A stretch of 64,000 nt of DNA from Marinobacter xestospongiae (GTDB taxonomy: Bacteria > Pseudomonadota > Gammaproteobacteria > Pseudomonadales > Oleiphilaceae): assembly GCF_023156385.1 (NCBI RefSeq), contig NZ_JAKZAK010000030.1:1-64000 (forward strand), read 5' to 3'. The notes below the pieces were generated by a model. The model worked only from the letters and a program-made list of their open reading frames with translations. It was not told the origin of the DNA and did no database searches. The translations under genes and the position numbers were made by a program. Shown piece after piece: positions 1 to 9,800 of this stretch (the first letter of the stretch is position 1; every line of letters begins with the position of its first letter).

Positions 1-75
1 CAAACCGTCACCAGCACGCCTAGCTCTTCGGGTTGTCAGTGGCTCAGTAAGTCAACGAATTAACCAGACGGGACA

Positions 76-900
76 CTAGTCCTTGGCTTTCAGCGCCTCA
101 GCGTATTGCGCCAGCAGCGCCGGATCATGGCTGGGGTACTCCGGCGCCAGGCCCTGCAACTGCTCCGCCACAATGCGCGCCACCAATGCCCGCGCCACCG
201 GTTTGCGGTTGGCGGGGATGATGTGCCAGGGCGCAGCGGTGGTATGGGTCGCCGCCATGGCTTCCCCCGCCACCGCGCGGTACTCGTGGCGACGGCGCCA
301 GGCATCGATGTCCGACGACTCGAACTTCCAGCGCTTGCGGGGCTTGTCCAGACGCTTCAGCAGACGGTGGCGGTGTTCCTCGTCGGACAGGTGCAGCCAG
401 ATTTTGACGATGGTGGTGCCTTCCTGCACCAGGTGGGATTCGAAGCTGCGGATGGCGTCATAGCGGGCCGGCCAGTTGTAGTGCTCCGGCGCCCGCACCG
501 GCCACAACCGCTCCGCCATCACCGCCTCGTGGTAGCTGCGGTTGAAGGCCACCATCTGGCCCAGTGCCGGCAGCATGGGCACCGTACGCCAGAGAAAATC
601 GTGGCGCGCTTCCAGGGCATCGGGGCGACTGAACGACCAGGCGTGGAAACCGGCCGGATCGGCGTAGGTGGCCAGGGTGCGGATCAGGCTGTCCTTGCCG
701 GAGGCGTCGGTACCGTGGAGTACCAGCAGCAGGGCATGCTTGCCGTTGGCCCACAACCGGCGCTGATGCTCTCCGATCAGATCAAGGCTGGTCTCCAGAC
801 AGGGCAGCTCGAACGAGTTGTCGATGTCTGTGGGATAGTCCTTGAGCTGGACCCGGGCCGGGTCCAGGTGAAACTGGCGGCTGAACGGCGTATCCGTCAT
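76..900 (-). CDS. ppk2: PPK2-family polyphosphate kinase
   Basis: This cytoplasmic enzyme should transfer phosphate between polyphosphate and a nucleotide. The protein carries the PPK2 P-loop GTDASGKDS at about residues 63-71 and the lid/Walker B-like motif FNRSYHEAV near 119-127. Its length of 274 residues is normal for a one-domain PPK2. The start is placed at the ATG ending at 900 because GAGGAG lies 7 bases before it; a longer frame would start inside that ribosome binding site. The motif set fits the AMP/ADP phosphotransferase group better than PPK1, but the preferred nucleotide cannot be read from the sequence. It is divergent from the TatD gene, with about 90 bases between them. Confidence 0.88.
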   Translation of the reverse strand: MTDTPFSRQFHLDPARVQLKDYPTDIDNSFELPCLETSLDLIGEHQRRLWANGKHALLLVLHGTDASGKDSLIRTLATYADPAGFHAWSFSRPDALEARHDFLWRTVPMLPALGQMVAFNRSYHEAVMAERLWPVRAPEHYNWPARYDAIRSFESHLVQEGTTIVKIWLHLSDEEHRHRLLKRLDKPRKRWKFESSDIDAWRRRHEYRAVAGEAMAATHTTAAPWHIIPANRKPVARALVARIVAEQLQGLAPEYPSHDPALLAQYAEALKAKD

Positions 901-989
901 GGTAATGCTCCTCATCCGGCCGGCTGGGGTGGCCGGAAGTCAAATGGTAAACTGGGCCGCAAACGCCAACTGCAGCCCGCGAGTGATTC

Positions 990-1811
990 ATGAGCCGAAA
1001 GAAACGCGACATTCCGGTGTTCGAGCACCCGATCATTGAAACCCACTGTCACCTGGACTACCTCAAGGACCAGCCACTGGATGACATCCTGGCCGAGGCC
1101 CGCCGGGTCAACATCGAGCGGGTCGTGACCATCGCTGTTTCCCCCGACAACCTGGCCCGGGTGCGGGAACTGAGCCAGGTCGCGCCCTGGCTCTACGGCA
1201 CTCAGGGCATTCATCCCCACGACGCCGAGCAATACACCGACGCAGTGGAAGCGGAGATTCGCCAGCACGGCGCCGACGACAAGATCGTCGCGGTGGGCGA
1301 AATCGGTCTCGACTACTTCTACGACAACGCCGATCGGGCGGTACAGCGTGAGGTGTTCCGGCGTCAGCTCCAGATTGCCTGCGACCTGGATCAGCCGGTG
1401 GTCATCCACAGTCGCGAAGCGGATGACGACACCATCGAGATCCTGCAGGACTTCGAGGCCTCCCTGACCCGCCGCGGTGTCATCCACAGCTTCACCTCCG
1501 GCCCGGGACTGGCCCGTTACGCCATCGACCAGGGCTGGTGTCTGGGATTCAACGGCATCGCCACCTTCAACAAGGCGGAGAACGTCCGTGACATTATCCG
1601 CATGACGCCGATCGGGCAGATCCTGCTGGAAACCGACGCGCCGTTCCTCACTCCGGTGCCCTACCGAGGCCGCGAAAATGCGCCATGCTACCTACCCTTT
1701 GTGGCCGAGAAGGTGTCCGAGGTCAAGGAAATCCCCGTTGACGAGGTGGTGCGAACCACCTACCACAACAGCTTGAGGACCTTCCATCGTCTCGCAGGCG
1801 CCAGCGCTTGA
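990..1811 (+). CDS. TatD-family metal-dependent hydrolase
   Basis: This is a TIM-barrel metallo-hydrolase of the TatD DNase family, 273 residues. The metal ligands are visible in order: HCHLD at about 19-23, GEIGLDYFY with the bridging Glu, VIHSREADD, VIHSF, and LLETDAPFL with the final Asp. The GIHPHDA motif after the third strand is also typical. Family members cut DNA from 3' ends or remove D-amino acids from tRNA; which applies here is not known. It starts 90 bases from the divergent ppk2 gene and is followed on the same strand by an HD-GYP gene. Confidence 0.88.
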   Translation: MSRKKRDIPVFEHPIIETHCHLDYLKDQPLDDILAEARRVNIERVVTIAVSPDNLARVRELSQVAPWLYGTQGIHPHDAEQYTDAVEAEIRQHGADDKIVAVGEIGLDYFYDNADRAVQREVFRRQLQIACDLDQPVVIHSREADDDTIEILQDFEASLTRRGVIHSFTSGPGLARYAIDQGWCLGFNGIATFNKAENVRDIIRMTPIGQILLETDAPFLTPVPYRGRENAPCYLPFVAEKVSEVKEIPVDEVVRTTYHNSLRTFHRLAGASA

Positions 1812-1894
1812 TCCGCCCGCCATTGGATTTATAGTGAAGGTTGAGGCCGGTTACGCATTGGTAACGGGTTCATGATCAAGGCAGGAGAGGGTGC

Positions 1895-3106
1895 ATGATC
1901 AAACGAGTGCCAGTAACCGCGTTGGAGGTGGGGATGTACATCACCGACCTCAACAACGACTGGATCCCCCACAACACCCGCAATCGCCGCGGTTTCCTGC
2001 GTAACGAGACCACCATCGCCAAGATTCGCCAGATGGGGGTGGAATTCGTCTACATCGATACCGCCAGGGGCAAGGACACCCAGGACAGCGAGCCGGCCCG
2101 TGAGGTGGACGCCCGCAATGCTGCGCTGCTGGACGACGTCGGTGCCCTCAAGCCGCTGCCGAAAAGGGTACGGCCACTGGCGGATGAAATGGTGATCGCC
2201 CAGCAGATTCATGGTGAAGCCCAGAACCTGGTGGGCAATGTACTGCGGGACGTCAAGCTGGGCCACGCCATCAACATTACTCCGTTCAACGAGCTGGCCA
2301 CAGAACTTCAGGAATCGGTGTTCCGTAACCATAACGCGCTGTCCTGCCTCGGTCGCATCCGCGACAAGGACAACTACCTGATGGAACACTCGGTCAACCT
2401 GAGTGTGCTGATGTCGCTGTTCGGCAAGGCCATGGGGTGTTCCGCCGACGTCCAGCACCAGACCATCATCGGCGCCCTGCTCCATGACATCGGCAAGATC
2501 CTCACCCCAGAGGAGATTCTCCACAAGCCCGGGCGCCTGAGCGCCGCAGAATTTGAGGAAATGAAAGCCCACGCCCGCCATTCCCGCGACATCCTGCTGG
2601 CCACCGAGGGCATTGGCGAACTGACCATCCTCACGGCCGCCCAGCATCACGAAAAGATGGACGGCACCGGCTACCCGGAAGGCCTGCGGGGCGATGAAAT
2701 TTCTGTCTACGGTCGCATGGTGGCGATCTCCGACGTGTACGACGCCATCACCGCCGATCGGGTCTACCACAAGGGCATGACGCCCACCCAGGGTCTGAAG
2801 AAACTGCTGGAGTGGAGTGGCCCTCACCTGGACTCGGCGTTGGTACAACAATTCATCCGCTGCATCGGGCTCTACCCGGTGGGCTCACTGGTGCTGCTGG
2901 AGAGTGGCCGGCTCGGCGTGGTGGTGGAGAGCAACGACGACGACCAGCGCCTGCCGGTGGTGCGAGTGATGTACCACACCAAATTCCGCATGCCGATCAC
3001 TGTGGAAACCCTGGATCTGGCGAGTCCGGGCTGCCAGGACCGTATCGTGCGGGCGGTTGACCCGGAAGACTACCAGATCAACTTGAAGAAGTTTCTTGCG
3101 CTCTAA
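1895..3106 (+). CDS. HD-GYP c-di-GMP phosphodiesterase with DUF3391 N-terminus
   Basis: The 403-residue protein should hydrolyse cyclic di-GMP in the cytoplasm. Residues 1-100 form the DUF3391 domain that often precedes HD-GYP. The HD pair is in LLHDIGK at about 195-201 and the diagnostic HHEKMDGTGYPEG is at 251-263, so the GYP loop is intact. No transmembrane segment or receiver domain is seen. The start is supported by AGGAGAGG before the ATG. It may act against the diguanylate cyclase encoded near 11.1-12.8 kb, but that link is inference. Confidence 0.9.
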   Translation: MIKRVPVTALEVGMYITDLNNDWIPHNTRNRRGFLRNETTIAKIRQMGVEFVYIDTARGKDTQDSEPAREVDARNAALLDDVGALKPLPKRVRPLADEMVIAQQIHGEAQNLVGNVLRDVKLGHAINITPFNELATELQESVFRNHNALSCLGRIRDKDNYLMEHSVNLSVLMSLFGKAMGCSADVQHQTIIGALLHDIGKILTPEEILHKPGRLSAAEFEEMKAHARHSRDILLATEGIGELTILTAAQHHEKMDGTGYPEGLRGDEISVYGRMVAISDVYDAITADRVYHKGMTPTQGLKKLLEWSGPHLDSALVQQFIRCIGLYPVGSLVLLESGRLGVVVESNDDDQRLPVVRVMYHTKFRMPITVETLDLASPGCQDRIVRAVDPEDYQINLKKFLAL

Positions 3107-3125
3107 TGAAGCAGCTTCCCGTCAA

Positions 3126-3163
3126 AAAAGTTTCTTCCCGCCTGAAAAGTTCCTCCCCGCCTG
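3126..3163 (+). repeat. Two tandem 19-bp direct repeats
   Basis: Two adjacent copies, 3126-3144 and 3145-3163, have the form AAAAGTTYCTYCCCGCCTG and differ at two positions. They lie between the convergent ends of the HD-GYP and psiE-like genes. No hairpin with a T tract is obvious, so a terminator role is not shown. Confidence 0.7.
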
Positions 3164-3181
3164 GCTAGCCGGAGGAGCACA

Positions 3182-3685
3182 TCAGTGCACTTCGTCTGAG
3201 TCACTGGCTTTCTGGACGATCAGGTAGGCGATGCTCATGGTCAGCACGATCAGCGCGATGCCCCACAGGTAAGAGGCGTCGACGGTGTCCAGATCGAGGA
3301 TGATCACCTTCCGGGCGATGGCCATCAACGCCGTCGCAATCACGATCTTGACGTGGATGACGTTGTCACGCAGGTAGATGGTGATGTTGATGAAAATCTC
3401 GATGGCGATCAGCACCGCCATGAAAGCGCCAAAGGTGGCCAGCATGTCGGAGATGGTGAGGATGTAGACCGGTGGCGTGACCAGCTTCTGGTACAGCGTC
3501 CAGCCCACGTCCACCACACCCATCAGAATCACCAGCACCATCAGGATCGCCAGCAGCCGCACGGCAATCCTGATAATGGCATTGAGCCCTTTCAGCAGGG
3601 CCGGGTCGAACCGGTCCAGCAGGGTCGCTTCCGGGCCCTTTTCCGGGGCCCGGTCTTTGTCATCCCTGGCAGCGTCGTCGCTCAT
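3182..3685 (-). CDS. PsiE-family inner membrane protein
   Basis: The 167-residue protein has a charged N-terminal tail of about 35 residues and then four hydrophobic segments, near 38-62, 74-100, 110-130 and 138-160. The layout and the stretches VILMGVVDVGWTLY and DNVIHVKIVIATALMAIARK fit the phosphate-starvation-inducible PsiE family, whose biochemical role is unknown. Its ATG directly follows the TGA of the upstream small gene (TGAATG), so the two are almost certainly co-translated. No Pho box was identified. Confidence 0.8.
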   Translation of the reverse strand: MSDDAARDDKDRAPEKGPEATLLDRFDPALLKGLNAIIRIAVRLLAILMVLVILMGVVDVGWTLYQKLVTPPVYILTISDMLATFGAFMAVLIAIEIFINITIYLRDNVIHVKIVIATALMAIARKVIILDLDTVDASYLWGIALIVLTMSIAYLIVQKASDSDEVH

Positions 3686-4018
3686 TCAGGCGGCGATCAC
3701 GGGGCGGAAGGATGGTTCACGGTACGGCTGTTCACGCTGTTGCGCCGGCGCTTCGAAGACGTGGAAGGCTTCCGGACCGAACGGGTCCAGGGCGGTTCCG
3801 CGGTAGACGTAGTGATCGGGCACCGGCTCGCCGGAGAAGGCAACACGGAACTCGTACTGGCGCTCGGGGATATCCACCTTGAGCGGTTCCTCCACCCAGA
3901 GATAGACGGTTTTTTCCGGGACCACGTACTCACAGCGTACCACCTGGAAGCCCTCACGCAGGGTCAAGCGGTTCAGTTCGCGGCTCACCTTGAGTGCATA
4001 CTTGTGAATGGTTTTCAT
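3686..4018 (-). CDS. Small conserved-type protein upstream of psiE-like gene
   Basis: The 110-residue protein is not recognised with confidence. It is soluble, rich in aromatic and charged residues (KTVYLWVEEPLKVD, YEFRVAFSGEPVPDHYVYRG), and looks like a compact beta-rich fold, similar in style to small DUF7352-like proteins. The ATG ending at 4018 is chosen over one 15 bases upstream because AGGAGAGGC precedes it at good distance. The stop abuts the start of the psiE-like gene, implying a two-gene operon. Confidence 0.7.
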   Translation of the reverse strand: MKTIHKYALKVSRELNRLTLREGFQVVRCEYVVPEKTVYLWVEEPLKVDIPERQYEFRVAFSGEPVPDHYVYRGTALDPFGPEAFHVFEAPAQQREQPYREPSFRPVIAA

Positions 4019-4075
4019 GATGCCTCTCCTCATCGTGGGTCGACAGGATCATCATTACCGGATACTGGAACAGAG

Positions 4076-4112
4076 AAAAGCAGATTGCTTCGTTACTTCA
4101 ATCAGCTTTTTT
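4076..4112 (-). terminator. Probable terminator of the lysO-lysR operon
   Basis: The arms 4076-4087 and 4099-4110 pair over 12 positions with one A/A mismatch, around an 11-base loop. Leftward transcripts end in a T-rich tail after the hairpin. A T6 run on the other strand means it could also stop rightward transcripts. Confidence 0.5.
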
Positions 4113-4145
4113 CGAACGATTAACAGTCTCTGATCAACCCGCCCC

Positions 4146-5051
4146 TCAGGACGCCAACGACTGCCCACAGATCGCCGCCACCGCCGGGTGACTGTTGCGA
4201 CGACTGCGACTTACAGCGTACAACTGATCCCGTACCTCTGCCACCTCACCCACCGCCGCTACCTGGTACTGACGGCAGACCTCGTCCGCAATCACCGTGG
4301 GCGCAGCGAACACGCCGTAGCCCTGATGGCCAAACACCTTGATCAGCGCGCTGTCGTCGATCTCGGCACGGATGTCCAGACGGATGCCCTGCTCATCAAA
4401 CCACTGCATCAACTGGCGCACGTAGGGCGCCTTCACCGCATTGGCAAGGAAAGCCTGGCCCTGCAGGCTGTGGGGAAAGCCGGTCTGCAGGGTGGCGGCC
4501 AGATCCGGTGTTGCGAACAGGGTAATGGAGGTCTGCCCCAGCGGGTGCACGTAACAGTGATCGTCCATGCCGGCGTCGGGCTCGCGATCCGTCAGCACCA
4601 CATCCAGCTGTCCGGCCTTCAAATCCTGCAGCAACTGGGACGGACGGCCACTGCGACAGCTCAGCCGCACCGGCCGTGTCAGGGTCAGTGCCGGTTCCAG
4701 CAGCTGGTAGGCAATCAGTTTGTGGATCGACGCCGCGACCCCCACCGTCAGCCCCAAGGCACGCTCGTCCGGCCGGGTATCGAGCACGGTCTTGAGCTCG
4801 TCGGCAATGCGGAACATGTCATCGGCGTAGCGGTACACCATCTGCCCCAGGTCGGTCAGCACCAGGCGGCGGTTTTCACGCCGGAACAGCAGGCTGTCGA
4901 GCGAGCTCTCCAGCGCGGTCAGCTGGCTGCTGAGGGTCTGCGGCGCCAGGTTGAGCAGTTGCGCCGCCCGCGCCAGCGACCCTTCCCGGGCAATGACCCA
5001 GAAATAGTACAAATGCTTGAAATTCAGGGACTGCAACATTCCACGGGTCAC
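4146..5051 (-). CDS. LysR-family regulator, NhaR-like
   Basis: This is a DNA-binding transcription factor with an N-terminal winged helix-turn-helix at about 8-68 and a LysR substrate-binding domain after it. The N-terminus LNFKHLYYFWVIAREGSLAR and PQTLSSQLTALE closely follow the NhaR pattern rather than generic LysR. The GTG start overlaps the stop of the lysO-like gene by 4 bases (GTGA), which indicates translational coupling; an ATG at 5039 is an alternative start. Being in one operon with a lysine exporter suggests control by cations or amino acids, but the target is not shown. Confidence 0.86.
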   Translation of the reverse strand: MTRGMLQSLNFKHLYYFWVIAREGSLARAAQLLNLAPQTLSSQLTALESSLDSLLFRRENRRLVLTDLGQMVYRYADDMFRIADELKTVLDTRPDERALGLTVGVAASIHKLIAYQLLEPALTLTRPVRLSCRSGRPSQLLQDLKAGQLDVVLTDREPDAGMDDHCYVHPLGQTSITLFATPDLAATLQTGFPHSLQGQAFLANAVKAPYVRQLMQWFDEQGIRLDIRAEIDDSALIKVFGHQGYGVFAAPTVIADEVCRQYQVAAVGEVAEVRDQLYAVSRSRRNSHPAVAAICGQSLAS

Positions 5052-5953
5052 CCCAGTGACAGGAACAACCCCATCAGTATTGGCGACAGGAAGGACAAAA
5101 TAAAGCCGGAGGCAATCGCCACCGGAACGCAGGCCAGACCACCGCTGCTGCGGATGATGGGCAGGGTGAAGTCCATGGCGGTGGCGCCGCCATAGCCGAT
5201 GGCCAGGGCCGGGTGTCGACCAATCACCAGCGGAATCAGCGCCAGGGCGATGATCTCCCGTAAGACGTCGTTGAGGAACGCTACCCCACCCCAGGCCGGG
5301 CCCAGAGCGTCACCCACCACGATCCCCGACAGCGAGTACCAGCCAAAACCGGAGGCCAGCGCCAGGGCATCGTGCCAGGGTATCGACAGCAGGGGGCCGA
5401 GCAGCAACCCGATCAGCAGGGAGCTGATCACCACCGCCAGCGCAATTCCCAGACCCTGGCGGTTCATCAACAGCTTACGCAGGGACAGGCCAGCGTTGCG
5501 CAGTTGCACACCGATCAGCAGCAACAGCAGCATCAGTGACCAGGTCGCCAGGTCCTCGACCCAGGGCAATGCCGGCAGCAGCCAGGCACCGGCGGCCACC
5601 CCGACCAACACCGCCGAGAGCGGTTTCAGCGCCGCCAGAAACAGCCGTCGGTAGGACGTTTCCGTCGCCCCCTCAGCCGCCACCACCGTCATCGGCTGCC
5701 AACGCTGCCACAGCCACAGCGCCGCCAGGTTGGCGAGGCCCAGGGCAACCACCAGAATCGCCACCTGCCCCAGCATGGTTGCCAGCTGCTGCCACAGGCC
5801 ATCCATTTGTCCCAGGCCCAGACCCAGCAACGCCAGGATGAAATACACCAGCCCCTCCACAGCGTAATGGATCACCGTCATCACCGTACGATTGTCCAGG
5901 GCCAGGGCAAACCCCAAAAACAGGGGCGCAAGAATGATCAGCGCATCCAGCAT
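5048..5953 (-). CDS. lysO: LysO-family lysine exporter (YbjE/DUF340)
   Basis: The 301-residue polytopic inner membrane protein has about eight to ten hydrophobic helices. The segment SGFGWYSLSGIVVGDALGP and the C-terminal GGATAMDFTLPIIRSSGG are characteristic of LysO/YbjE, which exports L-lysine and toxic lysine analogues. It precedes and overlaps a LysR-family gene. The short upstream gap (5954-6040) shows no lysine riboswitch. Substrate assignment rests on family resemblance only. Confidence 0.85.
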   Translation of the reverse strand: MLDALIILAPLFLGFALALDNRTVMTVIHYAVEGLVYFILALLGLGLGQMDGLWQQLATMLGQVAILVVALGLANLAALWLWQRWQPMTVVAAEGATETSYRRLFLAALKPLSAVLVGVAAGAWLLPALPWVEDLATWSLMLLLLLIGVQLRNAGLSLRKLLMNRQGLGIALAVVISSLLIGLLLGPLLSIPWHDALALASGFGWYSLSGIVVGDALGPAWGGVAFLNDVLREIIALALIPLVIGRHPALAIGYGGATAMDFTLPIIRSSGGLACVPVAIASGFILSFLSPILMGLFLSLG

Positions 5954-6040
5954 AACTCTCTCACTACAGGCGTGGAGGCCCGATACCGGGCCAGAGACAG
6001 GCAGGGCCCTTGGCGGGCCGGTGAAATGGGGGACTGGAGG

Positions 6041-6361
6041 TCAGTGCAGCGGTTGGCTGCTGCGGTCCTGGACCAGAACCCAGGGCGCAATCACCACCGC
6101 CCAGAGTTCGGCATTGCGGTCATACCAGGCCTGGGCCATGGCCGGCGGCACGTCACCGACCTGGCCGGCGGCCATCCAGGCATCGAATTGGGTCTTATTG
6201 TCGGCCACCAGCTCGGCGGCGACATCCAGCAGGTCGAGGTCGGCGCCGACCCGCACCACGTGGCCGCGGGCGTAGTAGGTCTGCAGGTCATGCCAGCCAA
6301 TGCGGGAGGTTTCCAGATTGAGTTTGGCCTTGAGTTCGTCCCGGGACTGGTCGCTGGACAT
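6041..6361 (-). CDS. DUF2288 family protein
   Basis: The 106-residue soluble protein matches the DUF2288 pattern: an N-terminal LNLETSRIGWHDLQTYYARG, a central DLLDVAAELVADN, and the C-terminal LWAVVIAPWVLVQ. The function of the family is unknown. The ATG at 6361 is preferred because an AAGGCGAGG-like ribosome binding site precedes it and similarity begins just after it; an in-frame start 57 bases upstream lacks support. It stands alone between the lysO operon and the signalling operon. Confidence 0.8.
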   Translation of the reverse strand: MSSDQSRDELKAKLNLETSRIGWHDLQTYYARGHVVRVGADLDLLDVAAELVADNKTQFDAWMAAGQVGDVPPAMAQAWYDRNAELWAVVIAPWVLVQDRSSQPLH

Positions 6362-6471
6362 GGTACGCCTCGCCTTGCGGTTGTCAGTGAGTGAAAACGG
6401 GCCGAAAGTGTCGGCCATCTGCCGGCGTTTGGCAAGGCCGGCCAGCCGCCATGCCGGTACGCGCCCAGCGG

Positions 6472-6858
6472 CTAACCGACATGCTGGTCCCAGATGCCCT
6501 GGACCTTGTCAGACAGGGTCATGGGATCGAACGGTTTGGCGATCACATCAATGGCCCCCAGAGCCTTGTAGGACTCCACCTCCGATGACTGGACCTTGGC
6601 GGTCATGAACGCCACCGGCACCTCGGCCAGGCCAGGTTTCTGGCGCAGCGCCTGCAATGTTTCCGGGCCGTCGAGCCGCGGCATCATCACATCCAGCAGG
6701 ATCAGGTCGGGCTGAAAGCCGTCCACCCGCGCCAGCGCATCCTCGCCCGATTCGCACAGCATCACCTCAAACCCGCCCACCGAGACCAGGGCCAGTTCCG
6801 CCACGGCACGAATGTCCGGTTCATCTTCCACGTACATGATGCGCTTCAACTCAGCCAT
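6472..6858 (-). CDS. Single-domain response regulator
   Basis: This CheY-like receiver of 128 residues has the acidic pair VEDEPD near 9-14, the phospho-acceptor Asp in DLILLDVMMPRLDG at about 52, and the conserved Lys in DVIAKPFDP. No output domain follows. The ATG at 6858 has GAGGAG seven bases upstream and overlaps the 3' end of the histidine kinase gene by 8 bases. It is therefore the last gene of the four-gene signalling operon and the probable phosphorylation target of that kinase. Confidence 0.9.
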   Translation of the reverse strand: MAELKRIMYVEDEPDIRAVAELALVSVGGFEVMLCESGEDALARVDGFQPDLILLDVMMPRLDGPETLQALRQKPGLAEVPVAFMTAKVQSSEVESYKALGAIDVIAKPFDPMTLSDKVQGIWDQHVG

Positions 6859-9800
6859 GGTCTGACTCCTCATCCCTCAATGTGTCCGCCCCCGGATCGC
6901 GCTCCGATCCCAGCAGCGGCAGCTCAATGTAGAACGTCGCCCCGCCACCAGGGGTGTCCTCAAATCCAATATCGCCGTGCATGCCCTCCATCAGTTGCTG
7001 GCTGATCACCAGCCCCAGCCCGGTGCCTCCGGACTGCCGCGAGTCAGAACTGTCGGCCTGGGCAAAAGCGCTGAACAGCCTGTCGCGGAAGGCCGCCGGC
7101 ACACCCCGGCCCCGATCCTCAACCCGCACCCGCACCCGTTCGCCCGAAGGCTCTACCAACACCCGAACCGCGCCATCGGTATGGGAGAACTTGATGGCAT
7201 TGGACAGCAGGTTGGTCATCACCTGAATGAGACGACGGGGGTCCGCCCGGACCTGCAGACGAGTGTCCGCCGCTTCCAGCAGGCACTGGACCTGAAAGCG
7301 ATCAGCGTAACTGCGGGTATCGTCCAGCACCTGTTTCAATAAGGGCAGCAGATCACAACGTTCCAGTTCGAACGGCATCTTGCCGGCCGCCAGTTTCTCC
7401 ATATCCAGGATGTCGTTGATCAACTCGCTCAACCGCTCGCTGTTGCGCAACGCCAGGCTCACCATGTCCTGGGCTTTCTCCGGCAAGGCGCCTGCGACGC
7501 CCTTGCCCACCATCGACAGGGCAGCGGTGATCGCCGTTAACGGAGTACGCAGTTCGTGGCTGACGGTTGACACAAACTCCCGTTGCATCTGCGTCAGCCG
7601 CTTACGCTCTGTTATGTCCTCCACTATCGACCAGATCAGTTTGCGACCGGAAGCATCTGTCAGCAGAGTTCCATGCAGCATGACGGGGTACCGGTGGCCA
7701 TTGCGGTGTACAAATTCTTTCTCGTAGGGGCCGTAGTGCCCTCTGTTTTCCAAGCGTTCCAGTTGCACCGCTTCCTGGTCGGCATAGTCCTTTGGTGTGA
7801 CATCCCAGTAGCTCAGCGACAGGAACTCCAGCCGGCCGTAGCCTGCAGATGCCAACAGCGCATCGTTGACCTGGATGAACTGACCAGTGTCGAAATCGTT
7901 GAGAGCGATACCCACCGGCGACAGTTCGAACAGCGCCCGCAACCGGGCCTCACTCTCCTTGAGCCGCAGCTCCGCCGCTTTCTGGGCCGAGATGTCTGTG
8001 TGGGTACCGGCCATGATCAGCGGATCACCGTGGATATCGTGGGCCATGACCCGACCCCGGGCGTGGACCCAGACCCAATGGCCATCCTGGTGGCGCATGC
8101 GGAAGGTCGCGTCGTAGTAATCCGAAGCACCGGCAAAGTGACGACGCAACTTGATTTCCGCCTTTTCAAGATCGTCCTCATGGAGCAACCGGCGCCAGGT
8201 CTCCACGCTCAGTGGACTCAGTTCCTCCAGCCGATAGCCAATAATCTCGGCCCAGCGTTCGTTCAGGGTCAGGGCATCGGTCTGGACGTTCCACTCCCAG
8301 ATACCCGTGTCGGTGGCCCCAATCACCATTTCCAGCCGACGCTCGCTCTCTCGCTGACTGCGCTGGACCCGGGTCGCCTCCCGCAACTGCCCAATGGTCC
8401 GCAACAGCGGACCCAGCTCCCGCTCCAGGGTCCGGTCGTAGCCCTGTTCCCGATTCGCCAGCCCCAACATTCCCACCAACTGACTGCCATGATAGATCGG
8501 CAACCCCATAAAGGTATGGATGGGCGGATGACCGTGGGGCACGCCGCTGCCGCGGGAATCATTAGGCAGGTCGTTGGCCAGCACCGGCTGGCCGGTGGTC
8601 ATGACCTGGCCGAACAGAGTGTCGAGGTTGTGGAACTCCAGCCCCTCGTTGATGTTGTCACGATAGAAGGCCCGCGAGGCTTCATCCCAGGCAATGTTGG
8701 TAATGGTGTCGGTCTTTAGGTATGGCTGCCCCTCGGGGCTTTTTAGTATTTCACCAATAAAGCCAAAAGCACTGTCAGTGAAACGTAAAATCTCGTCCAA
8801 CAGCTCAGTAAACGCCTGAGGATTGTCCGGCCGGTTAATGAAGCTGGCCTGCGCTCGTGCCACCGCCAGTTCGATAGCCCGCAACCGGGAAAGGGTCTGA
8901 TCCACCTGCCAGCGCTCCAGCACCGCTGTTGTCCAGCCACTGAGCAGTTCCATGAAGCGAAAGTCGTAGTGGTTGAAGCCCGTGGGTTCCCGTGGCGAGG
9001 GTGAAGAGAAGTTCAGGGTACCGTATGGCTGGCCAGCCACCACCAGCGCTGTGCCAAGATAGCTCTCGAGGCCGAACTCCCGGTAACAGGGGTGACTGGC
9101 GTACTGGGATTGCCCCATATTTTCAATGGCCAGGGTTTCGCTGGCATCAAGGGTCAGACTGCAATACGTATCATTAAGATCAAAGGCCTGGCCATCGTGG
9201 AGCGTGTCCGGGGGAGAGGCATGAGCCAACACCGTGTATCGATCACCCTCGATCTGGCTGATGATGCCAAATGGTAGCTTCAGGTAATCACACCCCAGCC
9301 GCAGCCCCTCCCGAAGGCAGTCGATGGGATCACGTCGGGTGTCGTTGTGAATGGCCGAGAGCGCCTCCAGGGTACGGTAGTAGCTTTTTTGCTGACTCTG
9401 GCCAATCTCCGCCTCGATGCTGTCGGCCAAATCCCGTAATAAACGACGATCATGAGCGGACAGGGTCCGGGGCTGGCTGTCGATGATGCACAGGGTACCG
9501 AGCCGAAAGCCATCGGCGGAGTGCAACGGCGCGCCGGCGTAGAAGCGGATGTTGGGGCTGCCGCACACCAACGGATTGTCGTGAAAGCGGGAATCGTGCG
9601 CGGCGTTCTCCACCACCAGGATGTCCTCGTTGAGAATGGCGTGGCCGCAGAACGACACACTGCGTGGTGTCTCCAGAGCATCCAGCCCCTGGCGGGATTT
9701 GAACCATTGACGGTCGGCATCTACCAGGGAGACCAACGCGATTTCCACACCAAACAGCCGTTGTGCCACCCGGGTCAGGCGATCAAAACGTTCCTCGGCA

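Noticed and set aside
5954..6040. Lysine riboswitch in front of the lysO-like gene
   Set aside because: The gap is under 90 bases and shows none of the conserved pairing or core of an L-box.
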